The notes under the pieces: model-generated | The model's input: the letters and a program-made list of their open reading frames with translations, nothing else | Databases searched by the model: none | Told to the model about the DNA's origin: nothing | Shown here: positions 1 through 5,371 of the stretch, one piece after another | Layout: every line of letters starts with the position of its first letter | Numbering within the stretch: the first letter of the stretch is position 1 | NCBI GenBank assembly: GCA_021734005.1 | Contig: JAIPJV010000094.1 | Coordinates: forward strand, 1 to 7,499 | Reading direction: 5' to 3' | Length of the DNA stretch: 7,499 bases | DNA from: Fidelibacterota bacterium | GTDB taxonomy: Bacteria; Fidelibacterota; UBA2242; JAFGTP01 | Translations under genes and position numbers: made by a program

Positions 1-28
1 TAAATATTTGAACAATTAATAAAGTAGA

Positions 29-56
29 AGCCCCTATTTCTTGCGAAACAGGGGCT
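29..56. terminator. Strong hairpin, probable transcription terminator
   Basis: The arms AGCCCCT-A-TTTC (29-40) and GAAA-C-AGGGGCT (45-56) pair over 11 of 12 positions, with one A/C mismatch (36/49) and a TTGC tetraloop at 41-44. This is the most stable inverted repeat seen in the window. The sequence after it on the plus strand (ATCATCTATATT) is only moderately T-rich; on the minus strand it is followed by TCTACTTTATT. It most likely ends a gene lying left of the window. It could also stop minus-strand transcripts reading through from the CobO gene, whose stop codon is about 320 bp away. The hairpin is seen directly; its role is inferred. Confidence 0.6.
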
Positions 57-377
57 ATCATCTATATTAGAGGGGAGGGGGACAATCAATTATAATTATT
101 TCTGTGCAAAATATATACCATTATCAAAGGCGAATGAAATTGAATATATACAGTGTGAGGTTAATCCATTGATAATTAGAATATTATGTATATTTTAATA
201 ATATTTAAAATGATGTATGGCGAGGAGATAGATAAAAGTGCCAGAAATGCATAGCTTTACTCTAAGCCAGAAAAATTTTCCTGATTGTATTTTTGATTGG
301 ACAATTATCTCGTTTAATAAATTAAAATATATTTTTTAAGCCTAACTGGATTCGACAAAATGTCATAGTGTAAATAC
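57..377. other. AT-rich intergenic region, no recognised gene
   Basis: This stretch between the left-edge hairpin and the stop codon of the CobO gene contains no recognisable protein or RNA gene. It holds a purine run at 71-82 (two G tracts) with no start codon near it. It also has an 8-bp inverted repeat ATTATCAA (120-127) / TTGATAAT (169-176), an AT-only inverted repeat AATATTAT (180-187) / ATAATATT (198-205), and one weak small ORF listed separately. Downstream of the CobO stop on the minus strand there is only a 4-bp hairpin GACA-AAA-TGTC (354-364) and a palindrome AAAATATATTTT (324-335), not a convincing terminator. Confidence 0.5.
238..339 (+). CDS. Candidate small ORF, 33 aa, unknown function
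   Basis: A GTG codon at 238 opens a 33-codon frame ending in TAA at 337-339. It is preceded by GAGGAG at 222-227, ten bases upstream. An internal ATG at 247 is an alternative start. A loose promoter-like TTGATA (169-174) and TTTAAT (194-199) lie upstream, but their 19-bp spacing is poor. The peptide begins VPEMHSFTLS and ends NKLKYIF. It has no signal peptide, membrane segment or motif that I recognise, and its rich A/T content with Phe, Ile and Lys codons is what random AT-rich DNA would give. Only the SD-like site supports it; it may well be chance. Confidence 0.15.
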   Translation: MPEMHSFTLSQKNFPDCIFDWTIISFNKLKYIF

Positions 378-893
378 TTAATACTCAATTCCCGGACGGG
401 CTTCGACTCCAGATCGATAATAGTGTTTTATTTCTTTCATTTCAGTTACAAGGTCGGCTGCCTCGATAATTTTTTGCGGAGCTTTACGTCCGGTGATAAT
501 TAACTCCAGATTCTCGGGTTTGCCCTTGATCAGGTCCATTACTTCGTCAACTGTGACAAGTTTGTAATAGATGGCTATATTAAGCTCATCAAGGACAATT
601 AAATCATAATCGCCAGATTGGATTTTTTTACGGGTTGCATTGAATCCTCGTCGAGCAACTTGAATATCTTCCGGCTGAGGCTCTTTTTTGATAAAGCAAT
701 CTCTACCAAATTGCTGTATTTCAATTTCAGGAATACTGTTATTGATAAGTTTAATTTCATTGTAGGTTTGGCCTTTAACAAATTGAGCAAAAAAGACCTT
801 TAATCCTGCACCAGCGGCTCGCATGGAAAGACCCAGGGCTGCCGTTGTTTTGCCTTTGCCATCTCCTGTATAAACCTGCACATAACCTTTCAT
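378..893 (-). CDS. cobO: Corrinoid adenosyltransferase, CobO/BtuR family
   Basis: The 171-aa protein transfers the adenosyl group of ATP to the cobalt of reduced corrinoids, giving adenosylcobalamin or its precursors, in the cytosol. The family assignment rests on the N-terminal P-loop GDGKGKTT (residues 10-17) in the context YTGDGKGKTTAA, the LDELN motif at 101-105, TGR.AP at 134-139, and the C-terminal KH (156-157) ... GIEY (168-171) signature. The length is usual for the short CobO/BtuR type, so it appears complete. The ATG at 893 has GGAG (complement of 899-902) five bases upstream. It lies 51 bp downstream of the macrodomain gene on the same strand, so co-transcription is likely. No other cobalamin gene and no B12-riboswitch-like sequence is visible nearby. 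The enzyme may serve B12 salvage rather than de novo synthesis; that is inference. Confidence 0.93.
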   Translation of the reverse strand: MKGYVQVYTGDGKGKTTAALGLSMRAAGAGLKVFFAQFVKGQTYNEIKLINNSIPEIEIQQFGRDCFIKKEPQPEDIQVARRGFNATRKKIQSGDYDLIVLDELNIAIYYKLVTVDEVMDLIKGKPENLELIITGRKAPQKIIEAADLVTEMKEIKHYYRSGVEARPGIEY

Positions 894-944
894 CTTTTCT
901 CCAAAATAAAAAATACATTATAAATTTCTGGATATATAACCAGA

Positions 945-1472
945 CTAAAAATATTTGCTGTAATTGTTTTTATAAATGTCAATATTTTCACCAATTACAG
1001 CAAAAATAATTTCATTAAGCTCATCCTGTCTTTTGATAAAGTCTTGCACTGATTGAAAGGCAATATGACAGGCCCGTTTGGGTGGAAAATTGTACACACC
1101 TGTACTAATGGCAGGAAAAGCAATACTGGATAGTTCTTTTGTTCGGGCTAATTTTAAACTGTTTTTGTAGCAATCTTCAAGGAGCGCATCTTCTTCATTA
1201 TCACCGCCGTGCCAGACCGGGCCAACCGTATGGATAACGTGTTTTGCAGGAAGGTTGTAACCCTTTGTGATAAGAGCCTGACCAGTAGGGAGTCCCTGGG
1301 GTAATTGCTCACTGCGAATTTTTTTACATTCTTCAAGCAGATCAGGACCAGCGGCCCGGTGAATAGCGCCATCAACACCACCACCGCCCATTAAACTTCT
1401 GTTAGCAGCATTGACAATAGCATCAACTTCAAGTTGAGTTATATCGCCTTCGATTATTTTTACCTGGCTCAT
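945..1472 (-). CDS. Macrodomain ADP-ribose hydrolase, MacroD/YmdB type
   Basis: The 175-aa protein is a single macrodomain and closely follows the pattern of E. coli YmdB and human MacroD1. These enzymes hydrolyse O-acetyl-ADP-ribose and remove mono-ADP-ribose from acidic residues. Visible motifs are GDIT (9-12), NAAN (21-24), the glycine-rich loop GGGGVDGAIHRAAG (29-42), HTVGP (81-85) and AISTGVY (121-127). By motif alignment N24 and D34 correspond to the catalytic Asn25 and Asp35 of YmdB, and Y127 sits in the distal ADP-ribose loop. Nothing is truncated. The ATG at 1472 has a very good ribosome-binding site, GGGAGGT (complement of 1476-1482). It is the first gene of a probable two-gene unit with cobO. 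No sirtuin, ADP-ribosyltransferase or toxin partner is visible in the window, so the substrate in this organism is unknown. It is probably a cytosolic housekeeping or stress enzyme. Confidence 0.93.
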   Translation of the reverse strand: MSQVKIIEGDITQLEVDAIVNAANRSLMGGGGVDGAIHRAAGPDLLEECKKIRSEQLPQGLPTGQALITKGYNLPAKHVIHTVGPVWHGGDNEEDALLEDCYKNSLKLARTKELSSIAFPAISTGVYNFPPKRACHIAFQSVQDFIKRQDELNEIIFAVIGENIDIYKNNYSKYF

Positions 1473-1518
1473 TTTACCTCCCTTGTCTAACTTTTCGGGT
1501 TTTAAAGTTAACTATCTT

Positions 1519-1726
1519 GGACTAATAATAAAAGTTGTGGTGTAAGAATAATTTTTCAGAGTGGAAAGGAGAGGATAGGATGATTGGAAGAATTCATGTT
1601 TGAATGTAGAGTAGCGCTGATAAGTTGATTTTTACATCGGCAACATATAGAATCCTTTTGACGGAAAACATTATCCCAAAAAGTGATAGATTTTCTTGAA
1701 TAATTTGTTTGTATTAGGACTAATAA
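1519..1726. repeat. 10-bp direct repeat pair GGACTAATAA
   Basis: Two exact copies of GGACTAATAA occur at 1519-1528 and 1717-1726, 198 bp apart, each preceded by a T-N pair before GGACT. They could be paired regulator sites in the divergent region, but in AT-rich DNA of this length one such 10-mer pair could also arise by chance. No function is claimed. Confidence 0.25.
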
Positions 1727-1761
1727 AATGTTCTAAATACTGAAAGAAAACAATTTATTTA

Positions 1762-1790
1762 TTGAGAAATTTTTTATATTTTAGTATTAA
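1762..1790 (+). promoter_or_regulatory. Candidate sigma70-type promoter for glgC
   Basis: TTGAGA at 1762-1767 (five of six matches to TTGACA) is followed after exactly 17 bp by TATTAA at 1785-1790 (four of six matches to TATAAT). Transcription would start near 1797 and give an untranslated leader of about 70 nt before the glgC ATG. It is the best-spaced pair of boxes in this intergenic region. AT-rich DNA yields such pairs by chance, so it remains a prediction. Confidence 0.4.
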
Positions 1791-1837
1791 GAAGAGAGCA
1801 TTTATGAGCGCTAATGAAATAATATAAAATCCGGTAA

Positions 1838-1852
1838 GTTTAATTATTAAAC
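1838..1852. promoter_or_regulatory. Perfect 15-nt palindrome, candidate operator in glgC leader
   Basis: GTTTAAT-T-ATTAAAC has seven-base arms that are exact reverse complements around one central T at 1845. It ends seven bases before the glgC Shine-Dalgarno run (GGGGG, 1860-1864). With a start site near 1797 it would lie about 40-55 bases into the transcript, where a bound repressor could block elongation. As RNA it could form only a weak hairpin with a very small loop, so a protein-binding site is the better guess. The symmetry is seen directly; the role is inferred. Confidence 0.35.
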
Positions 1853-1868
1853 GAGAATTGGGGGAAAC

Positions 1869-3110
1869 ATGATTCATGATCAATTACTGGCAATTATTCT
1901 GGGTGGTGGAAAAGGAACACGTTTGTATCCATTGACAAAATATAGAGCAAAACCAGCAGTACCAATTGCTGGTAAATACAGGATAATTGATGTTACCTTA
2001 AGTAGTTGTCTGAATAGCAATGTTAAAAAAATATATGTTTTAACCCAATTTAACACTCATTCCTTACATCGTCATATTTATGATACTTATCATTTGGGAC
2101 GATTTTCAGGGGGGTTTGTTGATATTTTGGCTGCTCAGCAAACAGCGCAGAATAAGGATTGGTATCAGGGGACTGCTGATGCTGTTCGTCAAAATTTGAA
2201 TTATATTACCAATGCAAATGCAGAATATTCGCTTGTGCTTTCAGGTGATCATATTTACCGAATGGATTATAAAAAATTCTGGGACTTTCATCTTTCGAAA
2301 AAATCAGAATTATCAATTTCAGTGCAACCGGTAACAGCAGAAGAAGCAACATCTCTAGGGATTTTAAAAACAGATGAAAATAGCAGGATTATTAAATTTG
2401 TAGAGAAACCGGATAAAGAAGATTTACAGCACCTGAAATCTCCCGGCCTTCCCGATGATAAACCTTTTCTGGCTTCCATGGGAATTTATCTTTTTAATAC
2501 TGATATTTTAATTGATAAATTGAACACGATCCATGAACATGATTTTGGCCATGATATCATTCCGCTGATAATTCAATCCAATCGAGTATTTGCCTATAAA
2601 TTTAGTGGTTACTGGAAAGACATTGGTACGATTCAGGCCTTTTTTGAATCCAATCTGGAATTGGCCAGTCATAAGCCACCCTTTTCATTTTATGATGAAG
2701 AGGCCCCTGTTTATACTAGAGCCCGGTCTCTCCCTGGATCCCGGGTTGACAATGCCAAGATTTCCAATTCTTTGCTGGCTGATGGTGGCAAAATAAATCA
2801 ATGTAAGTTAAAAAACACTGTGGTAGGTTTGCGATCCTATGTTGACAAAGGATCTGTACTGGAGGATGTTGTGCTGATGGGAGCAGATTATTATGATGAA
2901 GTTCAAAATCAGGATATTCCTCCTCTTGGAATAGGCCAGAATTGCCATATTAAAAATGCAATAATAGATAAGAACGCTCGCATAGGAGACAATGTTAAAA
3001 TAGTTAATAAGGATAATGTAGAAAATAAAGAAAGTGATTATTACGAGATTAAAGATGGAATCACAGTAATTCCCAAAAATACAATCATCCATTCAGATAC
3101 AGTTATTTAA
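1869..3110 (+). CDS. glgC: Glucose-1-phosphate adenylyltransferase (ADP-glucose pyrophosphorylase)
   Basis: The 413-aa enzyme makes ADP-glucose and pyrophosphate from ATP and glucose-1-phosphate, the committed step of bacterial glycogen synthesis in the cytosol. The N-terminal nucleotidyltransferase domain (about 1-270) has GGGKGTRL (12-19), PAVPIAGKYR (29-38), YQGTADAVRQN (99-109), SGDHIYRMDY (125-134, with D127 matching the catalytic Asp142 of E. coli), FVEKP (187-191, K190 matching the glucose-1-phosphate lysine) and GYWKDIGT (247-254). The C-terminal part (about 290-413) is a left-handed beta-helix. Its end, AIIDKNARIG followed by KDNV and then IPKNTII...TVI, resembles cyanobacterial and plant enzymes; K403 and tentatively K367 match their 3-phosphoglycerate-binding lysines. 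The ATG follows GGGGG (1860-1864) by four bases. No glgA, glgB or glgP lies in the window. The length is a little below the 420-430 aa of many relatives but the protein is complete. Confidence 0.95.
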   Translation: MIHDQLLAIILGGGKGTRLYPLTKYRAKPAVPIAGKYRIIDVTLSSCLNSNVKKIYVLTQFNTHSLHRHIYDTYHLGRFSGGFVDILAAQQTAQNKDWYQGTADAVRQNLNYITNANAEYSLVLSGDHIYRMDYKKFWDFHLSKKSELSISVQPVTAEEATSLGILKTDENSRIIKFVEKPDKEDLQHLKSPGLPDDKPFLASMGIYLFNTDILIDKLNTIHEHDFGHDIIPLIIQSNRVFAYKFSGYWKDIGTIQAFFESNLELASHKPPFSFYDEEAPVYTRARSLPGSRVDNAKISNSLLADGGKINQCKLKNTVVGLRSYVDKGSVLEDVVLMGADYYDEVQNQDIPPLGIGQNCHIKNAIIDKNARIGDNVKIVNKDNVENKESDYYEIKDGITVIPKNTIIHSDTVI

Positions 3111-3127
3111 ATAATCAGGGAACAAAC

Positions 3128-3200
3128 CAATTTCATTAGGTTTTAAATTATTGATAGAATTGTTTAAATTTTCAGTCCTTGAAATTGTTTTTATTGTTTA
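3128..3200 (+). terminator. Weak candidate terminator after glgC
   Basis: CAATTTCA (3128-3135) plus AGG (3138-3140) can pair with CCT (3177-3179) plus TGAAATTG (3180-3187). This gives an 11-bp stem with a two-base bulge, followed at once by TTTTTATTGTTTAATT. The 36-nt loop is long and AT-rich, although two TTTAAA copies inside it could pair further. It is a weaker structure than a classical GC-rich terminator, and it leaves open whether the sulfoxide reductase gene is read through from glgC. Confidence 0.3.
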
Positions 3201-3203
3201 ATT

Positions 3204-3210
3204 GGTGAGG
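3204..3210 (+). promoter_or_regulatory. Shine-Dalgarno site deciding the start at 3216
   Basis: GGTGAGG ends five bases before ATG 3216. The in-frame GTG at 3210 overlaps this site and therefore cannot be served by it, so the ATG is preferred. The difference is only two residues. Confidence 0.6.
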
Positions 3211-3215
3211 TGAAA

Positions 3216-3668
3216 ATGGCAAGGTTGCCAGAACCAAATTTCACAAATTTATTTTCAGAAAATGAGACAAATACCGAAAATCTGCAGGCTGTTTGTGATT
3301 TTTTACAGGAGAATGTAGAGCATTATGACTGGGTAGGATTTTATATTGTCAATAGATCTGAGCAGGTTCTGGAACTGGGCCCTTTTACTGGTGAACCTAC
3401 CGATCACAAAGTTATTCCTTTTGGTAAAGGTGTTTGTGGCCAAAGCGCTGAAAAAGAGGAAAGCATAGTAGTTCCCGATGTCAGCAAACTCAATAATTAT
3501 TTATCGTGTAGTTTATATGTCAAATCCGAAATTGTGGTACCGGTATTTAATGACGGAGAGTATGTAGCTCAAATTGATATTGATTCTCACCAGCTTGATC
3601 CATTTACAGAAGCTGATGAAGATTATCTGGAAAATGTTTGCTCAAGAGTAAGCAACTTATTTAATTAA
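3216..3668 (+). CDS. msrC: Free methionine-(R)-sulfoxide reductase, GAF domain (MsrC/fRMsr)
   Basis: The 150-aa protein is a single GAF domain of the fRMsr family, which reduces free L-methionine-(R)-sulfoxide in the cytosol using thioredoxin. Family marks are DWVGFY (38-43), GKGVCG (70-75), SEIVVPV (104-110) and IDIDS (120-124). C74 and C98 align with Cys94 and Cys118 of the E. coli enzyme, the pair that forms the catalytic disulfide. The third family cysteine (Cys84 in E. coli, upstream of GVCG) is replaced by H64. E105, D121 and D123 match the usual ligand-binding acids. The start at ATG 3216 is chosen over GTG 3210 because of the ribosome-binding site. The gene ends 11 bp before the S41 protease gene, so the two are probably co-transcribed. 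An alternative is a GAF protein that has lost reductase activity, but retention of the key pair argues against it. Confidence 0.85.
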   Translation: MARLPEPNFTNLFSENETNTENLQAVCDFLQENVEHYDWVGFYIVNRSEQVLELGPFTGEPTDHKVIPFGKGVCGQSAEKEESIVVPDVSKLNNYLSCSLYVKSEIVVPVFNDGEYVAQIDIDSHQLDPFTEADEDYLENVCSRVSNLFN

Positions 3669-3669
3669 T

Positions 3670-3674
3670 AAGGA
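3670..3674 (+). promoter_or_regulatory. Ribosome-binding site supporting a TTG start
   Basis: AAGGA lies in the 11-bp gap after the preceding stop codon, five bases before TTG 3680. It supports translation of the protease gene from this TTG, which places the basic Lys-rich N-terminus directly before the membrane anchor. Confidence 0.6.
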
Positions 3675-3679
3675 TTATC

Positions 3680-5278
3680 TTGAATAAAAAGAAAATATTT
3701 ATAAGTGTTTTAATTGGTTTTTTGATCCTGGGAAGTATCTTCTCAGGCCGAGTCTATCGAGCTGCTAATCAGCTTTATCTAAAATTAAAAATACTAAACC
3801 AGGTGATCAGTTTAATTAATACCAATTATGTTGAAGTACCGGATTGGGATAAGATAATCAATAGTGGCATTAGTGGTATTATGGATGAACTGGATCCCCA
3901 TTCGGTGTACATTAAAAAGAAAAAACTGGAAAAAGTAGAGGAGGAATTTCGCGGCGAGTTTGAAGGCATCGGAATAGAATTTGATATACTTAACGGTTAT
4001 ATAACTGTAATCTCACCAATCGCCAATTCCCCTGCTGAGAGAGTCGGCTTACAGGCTGGAGATAAAATTGTAGAAATTGATGGTGAATCTGCTAATAATA
4101 TTACCCAGGAAGAGGTCTTTAAGAAATTGCGAGGTCCCCAGGGCTCCAAAGTTGACTTGACCATTCAACGCAAGAATCATAAAGATTTTGAAGTTACCAT
4201 CGTCCGGGATAAAATTCCGATCTATAGTGTCTCCGCATCAATAATGATCAATGATAGTACTGGTTACATCTATCTGAATAGATTTGCCGAGACCTCAGAA
4301 AGGGAGGTCAGGCAGGCGCTCAAAGATCTTTATGGTCAGGGTGCCCGGCAATTTATATTTGATCTGAGAAATAATAGTGGTGGCCTGTTGGGTCAGGCGG
4401 TGGGAATTGCCGACTTTTTTATTTCCGGTCAACAAAAGCTGGTCTACACAAAAGGAAGGAAATCGGAAGCCAATAGCGAGTATTATTCCAATGAGGCCTC
4501 CCGTTATGAAGAGGTCCCCCTGGTCGTACTAATTAATAGAGGTTCCGCTAGTGCAAGTGAAATTATAGCCGGAGCAGTTCAAGATCTGGATCGCGGATTA
4601 ATAGTAGGCGAAAGAAGTTTTGGTAAAGGATTGGTTCAGAGGCAGTATAAACTTAGAGATGGTTCTGCTGTTCGAATAACTGTTGCCCGCTATTACACTC
4701 CATCAGGAAGATTAATTCAACGCCCCTACAATGGCGATTTAAATGATTACTATGAAACTTTTGCCTATGAAAATAGAGATTCTGTTATGGATGAGCGGGA
4801 TACTCTTTTACATAAGCATAAATATACTACAGAAGGTGGAAGAACTGTGTACGGCGGAGGAGGAATTACTCCTGATTATCATGTTGAAGATACTCTGGAT
4901 TTGAATGAAACTACAGCAACTGTTTTGAGACATCCAAGTCGTTTTGTATTTAATTTTGGCACTCGCTACGCTTCAGAAAATCAGGAACTAAAAGAAAAAC
5001 AGCAACAATTCGTTAACGAGTTTCAAATTTCAGATAAAGAATATGTAGAATTCAAAAATATGGTCAAGGAAGAAATCAGGGATAGCATCGAAGTTGACAG
5101 GATTGATGCTGATAAAGATTTTATCAAAAATCGGATAAAAGCCGAAGTGGCTCGAAATTTCTGGGGATATGACCAATACTATAAAATTGTGCAAAAATAT
5201 GACTATAGGATTAATTTTGCTCTTGATAAATTGCCAGAAGCCCGGCGTTTATTTGAGAGCAATCTGAATAAAAAATAA
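3680..5278 (+). CDS. S41 family C-terminal processing protease with PDZ domain
   Basis: The 532-aa protein is a CtpA/Tsp-type serine protease, held on the periplasmic face of the inner membrane, that trims or degrades envelope proteins from their C-termini. Residues 1-5 are basic, followed by an uncleaved-looking anchor at about 6-22. The N-terminal helical part includes MDELDPHSVYI (68-78). The PDZ domain spans about 95-175 (GIGIEF, then AGDKIVEIDG). The S41 core follows, with DLRNNSGGLL (228-237), GSASASEI (288-295) and SFGKGLVQ (313-320). S291, K316 and Q320 have the spacing of the catalytic triad of Bacillus CtpB. The GGGGITPD motif is at 392-399. Residues from about 420 onward are an extension, absent from shorter CtpA proteins, of the kind seen in Bacteroidota-like S41 enzymes. 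Translation starts at TTG with AAGGA upstream. It is tightly coupled to the sulfoxide reductase gene and lies 93 bp before exbB. Confidence 0.94.
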   Translation: MNKKKIFISVLIGFLILGSIFSGRVYRAANQLYLKLKILNQVISLINTNYVEVPDWDKIINSGISGIMDELDPHSVYIKKKKLEKVEEEFRGEFEGIGIEFDILNGYITVISPIANSPAERVGLQAGDKIVEIDGESANNITQEEVFKKLRGPQGSKVDLTIQRKNHKDFEVTIVRDKIPIYSVSASIMINDSTGYIYLNRFAETSEREVRQALKDLYGQGARQFIFDLRNNSGGLLGQAVGIADFFISGQQKLVYTKGRKSEANSEYYSNEASRYEEVPLVVLINRGSASASEIIAGAVQDLDRGLIVGERSFGKGLVQRQYKLRDGSAVRITVARYYTPSGRLIQRPYNGDLNDYYETFAYENRDSVMDERDTLLHKHKYTTEGGRTVYGGGGITPDYHVEDTLDLNETTATVLRHPSRFVFNFGTRYASENQELKEKQQQFVNEFQISDKEYVEFKNMVKEEIRDSIEVDRIDADKDFIKNRIKAEVARNFWGYDQYYKIVQKYDYRINFALDKLPEARRLFESNLNKK

Positions 5279-5296
5279 TTGTTGTAATAATTATTG

Positions 5297-5325
5297 TTGA
5301 TATTTAAATTATATGGTCTTAAAGT
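5297..5325 (+). promoter_or_regulatory. Candidate promoter for the exbB-exbD-exbD-tonB genes
   Basis: TTGATA at 5297-5302 (five of six) and TAAAGT at 5320-5325 (four of six) are separated by 17 bp, within the only sizeable gap between the protease and exbB. A start near 5332 would leave about 40 nt before the exbB ATG. An AATAATTATT palindrome at 5286-5295 sits directly upstream of the -35 box. If real, the TonB cluster can be expressed independently of the protease. The prediction is weak because the region is AT-rich. Confidence 0.35.
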
Positions 5326-5354
5326 TATTAGTTGAGAATGTTGAAAAGTGAAAA

Positions 5355-5361
5355 AAGGAGG
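5355..5361 (+). promoter_or_regulatory. Strong Shine-Dalgarno AAGGAGG deciding the exbB start
   Basis: A full AAGGAGG lies ten bases before ATG 5372. An in-frame GTG at 5348 would put this site inside the coding region and add eight residues (MKKGGNSQ) not seen at the start of ExbB/TolQ proteins. ATG 5372 gives the usual beginning M-ELF-QGGPFMWPI. Confidence 0.75.
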
Positions 5362-5371
5362 AAACTCACAA

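Larger units (their letters stand above)
1473..1868. other. Divergent intergenic region between macrodomain gene and glgC
   Basis: This 396-bp region must contain the promoters for both flanking divergent units. Besides the promoter and palindrome listed separately, it holds a 10-bp direct repeat GGACTAATAA at 1519-1528 and 1717-1726. It also holds two seven-codon mini-ORFs with SD-like sites: 1580-1603 (MIGRIHV, after AAAGGAGAGG at 1565-1574) and 1804-1827 (MSANEII, after GAAGAGAG at 1791-1798). Neither mini-ORF has the repeated regulatory codons of a classical attenuator. I see no riboswitch core, tRNA or longer gene. No convincing minus-strand promoter for the macrodomain gene was found. 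Confidence 0.5.

Noticed and set aside
28..198. A frame open on the plus strand from 28 to a TAA at 196-198
   Set aside because: It has no ATG, GTG or TTG suitably placed after the purine-rich run at 71-82 and reads through the terminator hairpin; probably chance.
618..803. A 61-codon plus-strand frame and overlapping minus-strand frame within cobO
   Set aside because: Both overlap the conserved CobO coding region in other frames and have no family resemblance.
1658..1689. TTGACG (1658-1663) as a promoter -35 box
   Set aside because: No acceptable -10 box occurs 16-18 bp downstream; the nearest, TGATAG, is 20 bp away.
1473..1868. Cobalamin riboswitch near the cobO unit
   Set aside because: I could not find the conserved B12-box-like core on either strand, and the first gene of the unit is a macrodomain protein rather than a B12 gene.
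3210..3215. GTG 3210 as the start of the sulfoxide reductase
   Set aside because: It overlaps the Shine-Dalgarno sequence GGTGAGG; ATG 3216 is correctly spaced from it.
5348..5371. GTG 5348 as the start of exbB
   Set aside because: The AAGGAGG ribosome-binding site would lie inside the coding region, and the extra residues are not family-like; ATG 5372 fits both.
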